From: Bacteroidaceae bacterium
Lineage (GTDB): Bacteria > Bacteroidota > Bacteroidia > Bacteroidales > Bacteroidaceae
Direction: 5' to 3'
Length of the DNA: 64,000 bases
Assembly: GCA_017469925.1 (NCBI GenBank)
Contig: JAFUFK010000013.1
Location: 1-64,000, forward strand
The translations under genes were made by a program, and so were the position numbers. Of this stretch, positions 44,825-57,753 are shown piece by piece; position 1 is the stretch's first letter, and the number at the start of each line of letters is the position of its first letter. The notes under the pieces were generated by a model. It was given only the letters and a program-made list of their open reading frames with translations, did no database searches and was not told where the DNA came from.

Positions 44825-44925
44825 GAAAACAGAAAAGTTAGTTAGTTAGTTTTTAAGGTAAGAAAGATTGTTTTCATGTTTAAGTACCCATCGTCGTGAG
44901 ACGGTGGGTGCTTTGTTTCTGGGGA
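44825..44925 (+). ncRNA. Candidate small RNA between pheS and the esterase gene
   Basis: About 60 nt after the predicted start lies a 10-bp hairpin (44886-44909: ACCCATCGTC, loop GTGA, complement with one G-T pair) followed by GCTTTGTTT. A second promoter box nearer the esterase gene (44986-44993) means this segment could end independently as a small RNA. No protein reading is convincing. An attenuator leader for the esterase gene is the alternative. Confidence 0.4.
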
Positions 44926-44985
44926 TTGAGACGAGAGTGGAAGTCTTTGGGACTTGGGGAGTAGGGCGATATGGAATGATTTGCG

Positions 44986-44993
44986 TAACTTTG
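44986..44993 (+). promoter_or_regulatory. -7 box for the esterase/xylanase pair
   Basis: TAACTTTG about 36 nt before the start codon at 45030. The -33 region is weak (only TTGG at a long distance), suggesting activator dependence. Confidence 0.5.
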
Positions 44994-45029
44994 CGGAAAA
45001 TTGAAAGATTGAATAAAAAGAAAAGAGCG

Positions 45030-50199
<5,170 letters not shown>

Positions 50200-50204
50200 C
50201 CGCT

Positions 50205-50330
50205 CCTCCTCTGTGTTTGATTGGGGTTAAAAAATTGGGAAAATATTTGGCCGTTTGGAAATAGTTGATTAACTTTCGGCCGAAAAGATTGTATGAACCC
50301 GATTTTTTAACCCCAATCAAGCAGAGGAGG
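50205..50330. repeat. Long inverted repeat (28-bp stem) before a 39-residue ORF
   Basis: Left arm 50205-50235 and right arm 50302-50330 pair as 9 bp (CCTCCTCTG) and 19 bp (TTGATTGGGGTTAAAAAAT), both perfect, separated by a TGT/G bulge. The 66-nt loop holds a promoter and a smaller GGCCG/CGGCC pairing. The right arm includes the AGGAGG ribosome-binding site of the ORF at 50338. Confidence 0.88.
50246..50277 (+). promoter_or_regulatory. Promoter inside the inverted-repeat loop
   Basis: TTTG (50246-50249), 20 bp, TAACTTTC (50270-50277); one mismatch at the last base of the -7 box. A transcript starting near 50285 would contain only the right arm of the inverted repeat, leaving the AGGAGG free for the 39-residue ORF. 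Confidence 0.6.
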
Positions 50331-50337
50331 AAGGAAA

Positions 50338-50457
50338 ATGAAAAAGACCGTTTTTGCTTTCGACGAGACTTATGACTTGGACAATGTCTATAACAGTGAA
50401 CAAGATGAGCTCTATGCTGCCCAAGGCGGTGGGGACTCTTCGGTTTGGTACAATTAA
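50338..50457 (+). CDS. Unannotated 39-residue peptide with Gly-Gly-Gly near its end
   Basis: A short ORF starting MKKTVFAFDETYDLDNVYN, acidic and Tyr-rich, then 'LYAAQGGGDSSVWYN'. The strong AGGAGG (50325-50330) is 7 nt before the ATG, rare in this window, which supports translation. The layout, an acidic leader, a GG(G) site and a short aromatic tail, resembles peptide precursors cut at a double glycine, but no modifying enzyme or exporter is adjacent. Its TAA overlaps the TAA of the convergent oxidoreductase gene by 3 bp. It could be transcribed from the loop promoter or by read-through from the xylanase gene. Confidence 0.55.
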   Translation: MKKTVFAFDETYDLDNVYNSEQDELYAAQGGGDSSVWYN

Positions 50458-51527
50458 CTCCAATTGCCACAAGTAAAGTCGGGTACGGAGACCGGTTGGC
50501 CTCCGCCGAGTGCCGATTGTGCACTAAGTTCCGTAATTGACGACCAAAGTGCGGCATCTTCGACGCTGATGTCGCAGGGACGATTCGTGAGCAGTGCATC
50601 GACAAGGCGGCGGTCCATGACATAGTTCATCAGGTTCTGAGCCTCAAGCCGTTGGCCTTCGCGGATGAGTTGGCGGGTCGGCTCGTCCCATTGACTCTCG
50701 ATGTATTGTACGGCTTGCTCGCCCAAGAGTGGTTCTTCACCATCGAATTGCAGGGTGGGAAGGGGATACTTCTGTGCATAGCCTCTCGTTCCACAGAGCG
50801 TTTGGATGCGACTATAGGGGCGGGGAGTACGTTCGTCGAACTGAAGCAGGATGGTACGACCGCGTTCCGTACGCAACAACGTGTCGTTCAGTTTGTTAAG
50901 TCCCGTTAGACTGACGAGTGATACGATGCGGTCACCCCGATGAATATCGAGCAATTGGCAGACGGGGCCAAGCCCGTGAGTGGGGTAGGGATTGCCTCCA
51001 TGTCCGCTGACGGAGTACGACATCCACCCATGGTCCGATCGAAGGTCGTGGATGTAAGCCCCTTCGGCATGGGTAAGTTCGCCAAGTCTCCCACTACGTA
51101 CCATTGGCAGAATGCCCAGATGGAAGGTGTCGTAGCAACAGTTCTCGAGCATCGTGCAGCGTCGGCCTGTCAGTTTTGCGGTATCGACCAATTGCCAACA
51201 CTCCTCCACACTTGTAGCCGCGGGCACTTCAATGGCCACATGCCGGCCTTGTTGCATGGCATAAAGGGCAATGGGCGTATGGGTGGCCCAATCGGTACAG
51301 ATGAGCACAAGGTCGATGTCCACTCGTCGGCAAAGCCGTTGCCAACCATCTTCGCCATGATAGAATTCGAAAGGCAAAGGGGCGGAGGCGAAAGTAGCAA
51401 GTGCATCGGGTCGAAGGTCGGCCACGGCCACGATGCGGGCTTGGGGAATGAGTGTATAGCGCTCGAGGGTGGCCATTCCACGTTGACCAAGCCCGATGAG
51501 ACCGATTCTTACCTCTTTTGCGTCCAT
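50454..51527 (-). CDS. Gfo/Idh/MocA oxidoreductase, GH109-like
   Basis: About 357 residues from ATG 51527 (MDAKEVRIGLIGLGQRGMATL). The ATG at 51545 lies beyond the -7 box, so it is not used. The NAD-binding start 'IGLIGLGQRG' (G-x-G-x2-G) is followed by 'DLVLICTDWATHTPIALYAMQQGRHVAIEVPAA' (EK/EV-P-type motif). 'MLENCCYDTFHLGILPMVRSGRLGELTHAEGAYIHDLR' and 'GNPYPTHGLGPVCQLLDI' are shared with GH109 glycosidases, which act on alpha-N-acetylgalactosamine by an NAD-dependent route. It lacks the export signal of secreted GH109 enzymes, so it should be cytoplasmic. Activity could be glycosidase or sugar dehydrogenase. Confidence 0.8.
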   Translation of the reverse strand: MDAKEVRIGLIGLGQRGMATLERYTLIPQARIVAVADLRPDALATFASAPLPFEFYHGEDGWQRLCRRVDIDLVLICTDWATHTPIALYAMQQGRHVAIEVPAATSVEECWQLVDTAKLTGRRCTMLENCCYDTFHLGILPMVRSGRLGELTHAEGAYIHDLRSDHGWMSYSVSGHGGNPYPTHGLGPVCQLLDIHRGDRIVSLVSLTGLNKLNDTLLRTERGRTILLQFDERTPRPYSRIQTLCGTRGYAQKYPLPTLQFDGEEPLLGEQAVQYIESQWDEPTRQLIREGQRLEAQNLMNYVMDRRLVDALLTNRPCDISVEDAALWSSITELSAQSALGGGQPVSVPDFTCGNWS

Positions 51528-51534
51528 TTCGGGA

Positions 51535-51603
51535 CAAAGATACAAAGAAATTAAGAATTAAGAATTAAGAATTGAGAAATATTACTTTTTTTTCGTACCT
51601 TTG
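51535..51603. promoter_or_regulatory. Divergent promoters: oxidoreductase and GDP-fucose genes
   Basis: Minus strand: TATCTTTG (51535-51542), only 7-8 bp from the oxidoreductase ATG, implying a nearly leaderless message. Plus strand: TACCTTTG (51596-51603), 18 bp before the manC ATG, with a weak TTGA at the -33 position. Between them is an AATTAAG tandem repeat that sets the distance between the two promoters. Confidence 0.7.
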
Positions 51604-51621
51604 TCGGAAAATCGATGAGCT

Positions 51622-52686
51622 ATGGCAGATAAGGACAATCACCTTGTGATTATGGCGGGTGGTATCGGCAGTCGTTTTTGGCCGATGAGCACCGTAGAGC
51701 GACCTAAACAGTTTGTTGATGTATTGGGTACGGGTCGCACACTGATTCAGTTGACAATGGACCGCTTCGAGGGTGTCGTTCCTCGTGAGAATGTGTGGAT
51801 AGTGACCTCGGCCAAGTACGCCGATTTGGTTCGTGAACAATTACCCGATGTACCCGAGGGCAACATTCTGAAGGAGCCATGCCGACGCAATACAGCCCCA
51901 TGCATTGCCTACGTAAGTTGGCGCATTAAGGCACAGAATCCTAAGGCCAACATCGTCGTAACCCCAAGTGACCATATCGTGCTCGATACGCAGGAGTTTC
52001 GCCGTGTCATCGGCCAAAGCCTTTCGTTTGTCCGCGAGAGCGATGCCATCGTGACGCTTGGCATGAAGCCCACACGGCCTGAGACGGGATATGGCTACAT
52101 TCAGGTCGACCTGGCCGACCCTTGTACCAGTAATAAGGAGATTTTCCGTGTCGATTCGTTCCACGAGAAGCCCAACCTGGAGAAGGCCAAAGCCTATCTG
52201 GCTGAGAAGAATTTCTTCTGGAACGCAGGCATTTTCGTGTGGAACGTCAGCACCATTGTCAATGCCTTCCGTATCTATGCAAAGGACATTTCCTCCGTCT
52301 TTGAGGCTTTGCTGCCTTACTACGGTTCGGCACGCGAACAGATGCTTATCGACGAGCGTTTCCCGCTTTGTCCCAGCATCTCCGTCGATTACGCCATTCT
52401 TGAGAAAGCAGAAGAAATCTATTGCTTCCCCGCCAGTTTCGGTTGGAGCGACCTCGGTACTTGGGGCTCACTTAGGGAAAACTCTGAGCGTGACCTACAT
52501 GGCAATGCACTCATCGGCCGCGACATCCGTTTGGTCGATTGCCGCAATTGCATTGTCCATACGACTGACGAGCGTCGTGTGGTCGTCGAAGGTCTCGACG
52601 GCTACATCGTGGCTGAGAAGGACGGCACCCTGCTCGTTTGCAGACTCGAGAACGAACAACAAATCAAACAATATAGCGAAGAATAG
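51622..52686 (+). CDS. manC: Mannose-1-phosphate guanylyltransferase
   Basis: A 354-residue cytoplasmic enzyme making GDP-mannose from GTP and mannose-1-phosphate. It has the nucleotidyltransferase signature 'VIMAGGIGSRFWPMSTVERPKQF' (G-G-x-G-S-R-x-W-P and the PKQF lysine), 'LKEPCRRNTAPCIAYVSW', 'VTPSDHIVL', 'PETGYGYIQ', 'FHEKPNLEKAKAYL', 'WNAGIFVWN' and 'SVDYAILEKAEEIYCFPASFGWSDLGTWGSL'. There is no phosphomannose-isomerase domain. First gene of the GDP-fucose operon, 10 bp before gmd. Confidence 0.95.
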   Translation: MADKDNHLVIMAGGIGSRFWPMSTVERPKQFVDVLGTGRTLIQLTMDRFEGVVPRENVWIVTSAKYADLVREQLPDVPEGNILKEPCRRNTAPCIAYVSWRIKAQNPKANIVVTPSDHIVLDTQEFRRVIGQSLSFVRESDAIVTLGMKPTRPETGYGYIQVDLADPCTSNKEIFRVDSFHEKPNLEKAKAYLAEKNFFWNAGIFVWNVSTIVNAFRIYAKDISSVFEALLPYYGSAREQMLIDERFPLCPSISVDYAILEKAEEIYCFPASFGWSDLGTWGSLRENSERDLHGNALIGRDIRLVDCRNCIVHTTDERRVVVEGLDGYIVAEKDGTLLVCRLENEQQIKQYSEE

Positions 52687-52696
52687 CATTTGAAAT

Positions 52697-53794
52697 ATGG
52701 AGAATCAAAAAATAGCCCTGATTACTGGTGTTACCGGTCAGGATGGTTCTTACCTGAGCGAGTTCCTGCTCGGAAAGGGTTATGAAGTACACGGGCTCAT
52801 CCGCCGTTCGTCGGTCGATTACCGCGAGCGCATTGCCCACCTCGAAGGTGCACCGCATTTCCACCTTCACTATGCCGACATGAACGACTCGATGTCGCTC
52901 GTGAAGCTTGTCGGCCTTGTCCAACCTACAGAAATATACAACCTTGCGGCCCAAAGCCATGTTCAGGTCAGTTTCGACGCCCCTGAATATACGGCTAATT
53001 GTGATGCCGTAGGTGTCCTGCGCATCCTCGAGGCTGTGCGCACCAACCATCTGGAACACTCGTGCCGTATTTATCAGGCTTCGACGAGCGAGCTTTATGG
53101 CAAGGTGGAGGAAGTTCCCCAAAACGAGCTTACCCCCTTCCATCCCTATAGTCCATACGCCGTGGCAAAGCTCTATGGCTATTGGATTATCAAGGAGTAT
53201 CGCGAGGCTTACGGCATGTTCTGCTGCTCGGGCATCCTCTTCAACCACGAGAGCGAGCGTCGCGGCGAGACCTTCGTGACGCGCAAAATCACCCTCGCCG
53301 CCGCACGCATAGCGCAAGGCAAGCAGGACAAACTCTACTTGGGTAATCTCTCGAGCCTTCGTGACTGGGGCTATGCCAAGGACTATGTTGAGTGCATGTG
53401 GCTCATCCTTCAGCAGTCCGAACCCGAAGACTTTGTCATTGCCACTGGCGTCCAGCACTCCGTTCGTGAATTTTGCTATCTGGCCTTCAAACACGCTGGC
53501 ATCGAACTTGAGTTCCAGGGCGAAGGCGCCGATGAGAAGGGCATCGACCGCGCTACGGGCCGTGTGCTCGTTGAGGTCAGTCCCGACTTCTATCGTCCCA
53601 CCGATGTGGTCAACCTCTGGGGTGACCCGTCGAAGGCGCGCAAGAAGTTGGGTTGGGACCCCTCGAAGACTACTTTCGAGGAGTTGGTGGCCATCATGGT
53701 GAAGCACGACATGCAGAAGGTGGCTGCCGAACACGTGGCCAGCGTCATGCGCACCAACCTGGCTGAATACCTCGAGACGGGAGTGGTGAAGTGA
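52697..53794 (+). CDS. gmd: GDP-mannose 4,6-dehydratase
   Basis: A 365-residue short-chain dehydrogenase-type enzyme converting GDP-mannose to GDP-4-keto-6-deoxymannose. NADP site '[31 protein letters not shown]'; '[30 protein letters not shown]'; catalytic Ser/Thr and Y-x3-K in '[14 protein letters not shown]...[15 protein letters not shown]'; then '[16 protein letters not shown]' and '[21 protein letters not shown]', both family hallmarks. It lies between manC and fcl on the same strand. Confidence 0.97.
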   Translation: MENQKIALITGVTGQDGSYLSEFLLGKGYEVHGLIRRSSVDYRERIAHLEGAPHFHLHYADMNDSMSLVKLVGLVQPTEIYNLAAQSHVQVSFDAPEYTANCDAVGVLRILEAVRTNHLEHSCRIYQASTSELYGKVEEVPQNELTPFHPYSPYAVAKLYGYWIIKEYREAYGMFCCSGILFNHESERRGETFVTRKITLAAARIAQGKQDKLYLGNLSSLRDWGYAKDYVECMWLILQQSEPEDFVIATGVQHSVREFCYLAFKHAGIELEFQGEGADEKGIDRATGRVLVEVSPDFYRPTDVVNLWGDPSKARKKLGWDPSKTTFEELVAIMVKHDMQKVAAEHVASVMRTNLAEYLETGVVK

Positions 53795-53813
53795 GAAGTG
53801 AAAAGTAAGAAGA

Positions 53814-54755
53814 ATGGAGAAAAAGGCCAAAATCTATGTGGCAGGCCACCGCGGAATGGTGGGCAGTGCCATCGTGCGCGAACTCGAGCGCCAAGGTTAC
53901 CATAATATTATTACACGCACTCACAAGGAACTCGACCTCACCCGTCAGGACGAGGTGGAGCGTTTCTTTGCCCAGGAGCATCCTGAGTACGTCTTCCTTG
54001 CAGCAGCAAAAGTGGGAGGCATCGAGGCCAACCAGAGTGCGTTGGCCGACTTCATGTATGAGAACATGATTCTCGAGATGAATGTCATCCACGCAGCTTG
54101 GCAGAACGGCTGTCGGAAACTTGAGTTCCTCGGCTCCTCCTGTATCTATCCCCGCATGGCACCGCAGCCCATGCCCGAGAGTTGCCTTCTAACCAGCGAA
54201 CTTGAGAAGACCAACGAGGCATATGCCCTGGCCAAGATTAGCGGACTTAAGTATTGCGAGTTCCTCAATCGCCAGTATGGCACCGACTTTATTTCGGTCA
54301 TGCCTACCAATCTCTATGGCCCTAACGACAACTACCATCCCACCCATAGTCACGTGTTGCCGGCTCTGATACGCCGCTTCCATGAGGCCAAGGTGAGCGG
54401 GGCCGAGTCCGTCACCTGCTGGGGTGATGGTACTCCCTTGCGCGAGTTTCTCTATGTCGATGACCTTGCCAATCTATGCGTTTTCCTGATGAATAACTAT
54501 AGTGGAAATGAGACGGTTAACGCAGGTACGGGAAAGGAACTCTCCATCCGTCAATTGACTGAGCTCGTAGCCAAAGTCGTGGGCTACGAGGGTGCCATCT
54601 TTTGGGACACTACTCGCCCCAACGGAACCCCGCGCAAACTACTCGACGTCAGCAAGGCCGCCTCTCTGGGCTGGACCTATAAAACCGAACTTGAAGACGG
54701 CATTCGTCTCTCCTATGACGACTTCCTCCATAACCCTATGCGCGCCGAACGATGA
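53814..54755 (+). CDS. fcl: GDP-L-fucose synthase
   Basis: A 313-residue epimerase/reductase completing de novo GDP-L-fucose synthesis. NADPH site 'IYVAGHRGMVGSAIVRELERQG'; 'FLAAAKVGGIEANQSALADFMYENMILEMNVIHAA'; 'LGSSCIYPRMAPQPMPE' with the catalytic Ser; 'YALAKISGLKYCEFLN' with Y-x3-K; 'MPTNLYGPNDNYHPTHSHVLPALIRRFHEAK'. The ATG follows gmd by 19 bp, with a GTGAGAAGTGAAAAGT repeat in the gap. The stop overlaps the fkp start by 4 bp (ATGA), so the two are translationally coupled. Confidence 0.97.
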   Translation: MEKKAKIYVAGHRGMVGSAIVRELERQGYHNIITRTHKELDLTRQDEVERFFAQEHPEYVFLAAAKVGGIEANQSALADFMYENMILEMNVIHAAWQNGCRKLEFLGSSCIYPRMAPQPMPESCLLTSELEKTNEAYALAKISGLKYCEFLNRQYGTDFISVMPTNLYGPNDNYHPTHSHVLPALIRRFHEAKVSGAESVTCWGDGTPLREFLYVDDLANLCVFLMNNYSGNETVNAGTGKELSIRQLTELVAKVVGYEGAIFWDTTRPNGTPRKLLDVSKAASLGWTYKTELEDGIRLSYDDFLHNPMRAER

Positions 54756-57505
54756 AGAAACTACTCTCCCTGCCGCCCAATCTGGTCTCTTCGTTTCACG
54801 AAATCGAGCAGGTTAGTCCCGACGAATACTTTTGTACCAGCGACCCCATTGGTGCCCGCTTGGGCTCGGGTGGGGGGACGGCTTGGCTCCTTCACTCATG
54901 TTGGCAGGCAGAGAGTAATAAACCCTTCGACGAGTGGCTTGCGCAGGAGAAGCGCATCCTCTTGCACGCCGGAGGGCAGAGTCGTCGCCTGCCCAGCTAT
55001 GCGCCCAGTGGCAAGGTGCTGACGCCCATCCCCGTTTTCCGTTGGGCTCGCGGTCAGCGCCTCTCACAAAACCTCCTTCAGCTCCAGTTGCCGCTCTACG
55101 AGCGCATCATGCAGATGGCCCCTCGCGGCCTCCACACCCTCATAGCCAGTGGCGACGTCCTGGTGCGTTGCGGCAAGTTGCAGGAGATTCCCGATGCCGA
55201 CGTCGTCTGCTATGGCCTGTGGGTCGATGCCTCGTTGGCTCGCAACCACGGAGTCTTTGTCTCACGGCGCGAGACGCCCGACCGCCTCGACTTTATGCTT
55301 CAGAAGCCCTCGCTCGAGACCTTGGGCCAACTCGTCCACACCCATCTCTATCTGATGGATGTCGGCATCTGGCTCCTGAGCGACCGCGCCGTCGAGGTGT
55401 TGCTTAAGCGCAGCGCTGAAGTGGAAAATGGCAAATGGCTAAATGGTAAATGCTACGACCTCTATAGCGACTTCGGTCAGTCATTGGGTGAACACCCGAC
55501 CCTCTGCGACCCCGAACTGGCCGGTCTCAGCGTCGCTATATTGCCTTTGCAAGACGGCGAGTTCTACCACTATGGCACGAGCCGCGAACTTATCAGCAGT
55601 ACCGTGGCCATCCAGAACCTCATCTACGACCAGCGCGCCATCATGCACCTGGGCATGAAGCCCCATCCCTCCATCTTTATCCAGAACGCCCATAGCGAGT
55701 TCCCCTTTTCCGATGCGAACCAAAATATCTGGATAGAGAACTCCCACGTAGGCGTGGGATGGCAACTGACTCGCAACCACATTATTACGGGTGTGCCCGC
55801 AAACGATTGGCAAGTCCGCCTGCCCGAGGGCGCTTGCGTCGATGTCGTCCCCATTGGTGAGCGGGCCTATGCCCTTCGCCCCTATTGGTTCGACGACACC
55901 TTTGCAGGTCAACGACAGTTCGAGGCCCTTTTCCCTGTGTCTGAAGACCTTGATGAACTTGGTCGCCTTCTGCCTTGGATGCTCAGCGACCGTCCCGATG
56001 GCGAGATGCAAGCCCTTTGGCAACGATTGCCTCGTCTCTCTGCCAGCGACCTGAGTGACCAGGCCAACCTCCTGCGCCTTCATGAGCAGCGTCTCCTCCT
56101 CCGTCGCGACAACCTGCCCGCCTTGGCACGCAACCATCGCCGTAGCGTCTTCTACCAGACCAATCTCGATGCTATGGCTCACGAGTACTATCGCTTCGGC
56201 CTCCCCTTGCCACCCGACCTTCCAGAGTCGGAGCCCCTACTGAAACGCATTAGCGACCAGATGTTTCGCCGCCAGGCCCTGAACCTTCGTGGCGAAGACG
56301 GTTCGCCCTACGAGGCACGTGCCTTCGCACTCTTGCGTGAGGGACTGACCCAGCAGGCCATCGACCACCGCCAGCAGCCCCACCTTAGCGTCTGTGCCGA
56401 CCAGATAGTCTGGGGACGCAGCCCCGTGCGCATCGACATCGCAGGCGGCTGGACCGATACGCCCCCTTATTGCCTTACACATGGCGGTAATGTTGTCAAC
56501 TTGGCCATCGAACTCAACGGACAACCACCCCTGCAGACCTTCATCAAGCCCTGCCGCGAGCCCCGGATAGTCCTGCGCAGCATCGACCTCGGCGCCTCGG
56601 AAGTCATCACCACCTACGACCAACTCCAGGACTTCGCCCGTGTTGGCTCCCCCTTCTCCATCCCCAAGGCAGCTCTCTGCCTGGCGGGTTTCCTGCCGCG
56701 CTTCTCTGTGGCCGAATACCCCAGCCTCGAGGCGCAGTTGCGCGACTTCGGATGCGGTATCGAACTGACCCTCTTGAGCGCCATTCCCGCCGGTAGCGGT
56801 CTGGGAACGAGCAGCATCCTGGCCGCTAATGTCCTCGGCACCATCTCCGACTTCTGCGGACTGTCGTGGGACAAGGCCGAAATTTGCCGTCGCACACTCA
56901 TCCTCGAGCAACTCCTTACCACCGGCGGCGGATGGCAAGACCAGTACGGCGGCGTCCTTGGCGGCGTAAAGCTCCTACAAAGCGAACCCGGCCTCGAGCA
57001 GAACCTCCAGGTGCGCTGGCTCCCCGACACCCTCTTCACCGACCCCCAGTACGCCCCTTGCCATCTGCTCTACTACACAGGCATCACGCGCACAGCCAAG
57101 GAGATACTCGCCGAGATTGTCCGTGGCATGTTCCTCAGCGACACCCGTCGCCTTTCCCTACTCGGCGAGATGCGCGACCACGCCCTCGAACTCTACGACG
57201 CCATCCAGCAGGGCGACTTCCACCGGATGGGTCTCCTTATCGGTAAGACCTGGCAACAAAACCAGGCCCTCGACTCTGGTACCAATCCGCCGGCCGTCCA
57301 GTCCGTCGTCAGTCAGATTGAGGACCTTTGCCTCGGCCTCAAGTTGCCCGGAGCCGGCGGTGGTGGCTTCCTCTACATGGTAGCCAAGGACCCTGATGCC
57401 GCCCTGCGTATCCGCCAGACCCTTACGGCCCATCCCGCCAATCCGCGAGCCCGTTTCGTCGAAATGACCTTGAGCCAGACTGGGCAACAAATCAGCCGCA
57501 GTTGA
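54752..57505 (+). CDS. fkp: Bifunctional fucokinase / fucose-1-phosphate guanylyltransferase
   Basis: A 917-residue salvage enzyme that phosphorylates L-fucose and converts the product to GDP-L-fucose, a route known from Bacteroides surface fucosylation. The N-terminal guanylyltransferase part (about 1-430) has 'RLGSGGGTAWLL' and 'HAGGQSRRLPSYAPSGKVLTPIPVF'. The C-terminal GHMP kinase (about 560-910) has 'VWGRSPVRIDIAGGWTDTPPYCLTHGG', 'LLSAIPAGSGLGTSSILAA' (ATP loop near 679), 'TGGGWQDQYGGVLGGVKLL' and 'KLPGAGGGGFLYMV'. Slightly shorter than the B. fragilis enzyme. Around residue 225 'EVENGKWLNGKC' is encoded by an AAATGGTAAATGG-type repeat (55424-55452) that looks inserted. It overlaps fcl by 4 bp. 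Confidence 0.95.
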   Translation: MKKLLSLPPNLVSSFHEIEQVSPDEYFCTSDPIGARLGSGGGTAWLLHSCWQAESNKPFDEWLAQEKRILLHAGGQSRRLPSYAPSGKVLTPIPVFRWARGQRLSQNLLQLQLPLYERIMQMAPRGLHTLIASGDVLVRCGKLQEIPDADVVCYGLWVDASLARNHGVFVSRRETPDRLDFMLQKPSLETLGQLVHTHLYLMDVGIWLLSDRAVEVLLKRSAEVENGKWLNGKCYDLYSDFGQSLGEHPTLCDPELAGLSVAILPLQDGEFYHYGTSRELISSTVAIQNLIYDQRAIMHLGMKPHPSIFIQNAHSEFPFSDANQNIWIENSHVGVGWQLTRNHIITGVPANDWQVRLPEGACVDVVPIGERAYALRPYWFDDTFAGQRQFEALFPVSEDLDELGRLLPWMLSDRPDGEMQALWQRLPRLSASDLSDQANLLRLHEQRLLLRRDNLPALARNHRRSVFYQTNLDAMAHEYYRFGLPLPPDLPESEPLLKRISDQMFRRQALNLRGEDGSPYEARAFALLREGLTQQAIDHRQQPHLSVCADQIVWGRSPVRIDIAGGWTDTPPYCLTHGGNVVNLAIELNGQPPLQTFIKPCREPRIVLRSIDLGASEVITTYDQLQDFARVGSPFSIPKAALCLAGFLPRFSVAEYPSLEAQLRDFGCGIELTLLSAIPAGSGLGTSSILAANVLGTISDFCGLSWDKAEICRRTLILEQLLTTGGGWQDQYGGVLGGVKLLQSEPGLEQNLQVRWLPDTLFTDPQYAPCHLLYYTGITRTAKEILAEIVRGMFLSDTRRLSLLGEMRDHALELYDAIQQGDFHRMGLLIGKTWQQNQALDSGTNPPAVQSVVSQIEDLCLGLKLPGAGGGGFLYMVAKDPDAALRIRQTLTAHPANPRARFVEMTLSQTGQQISRS

Positions 57506-57601
57506 GCAAGGGGGGAGGTATTCCTTTATTTTTACCTAACTGTCTGTAAATCAGGATGGATATAGTCCGTTCTGACTCCCTGTGTGGACGCCCCGTTTCA
57601 T

Positions 57602-57704
57602 GTTAACATAACTTACCCTCGTATGTTAAGTTAACCTATGGCCATAAGTAAAGTTAACTTATGCGTGTAAGTTAAGTTAACATACAGGCCCAAGTTAAGT
57701 TAAC
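57602..57704. repeat. Array of GTTAAC palindromes with 23-bp period
   Basis: GTTAAC occurs at 57602, 57630, 57653, 57676 and 57699; the last four are spaced exactly 23 bp, each in the frame TTAAGTTAACnTA...AAG. The array lies in the 248-bp gap between the converging fkp and S41 protease genes. No terminator hairpin is obvious. It could be a protein-binding array or a variable-number repeat. Confidence 0.85.
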
Positions 57705-57753
57705 CTAAAGCCTGCGGCTCCGGTCCGGCTCATGCTGAGGGGGCGGGAGTGGC

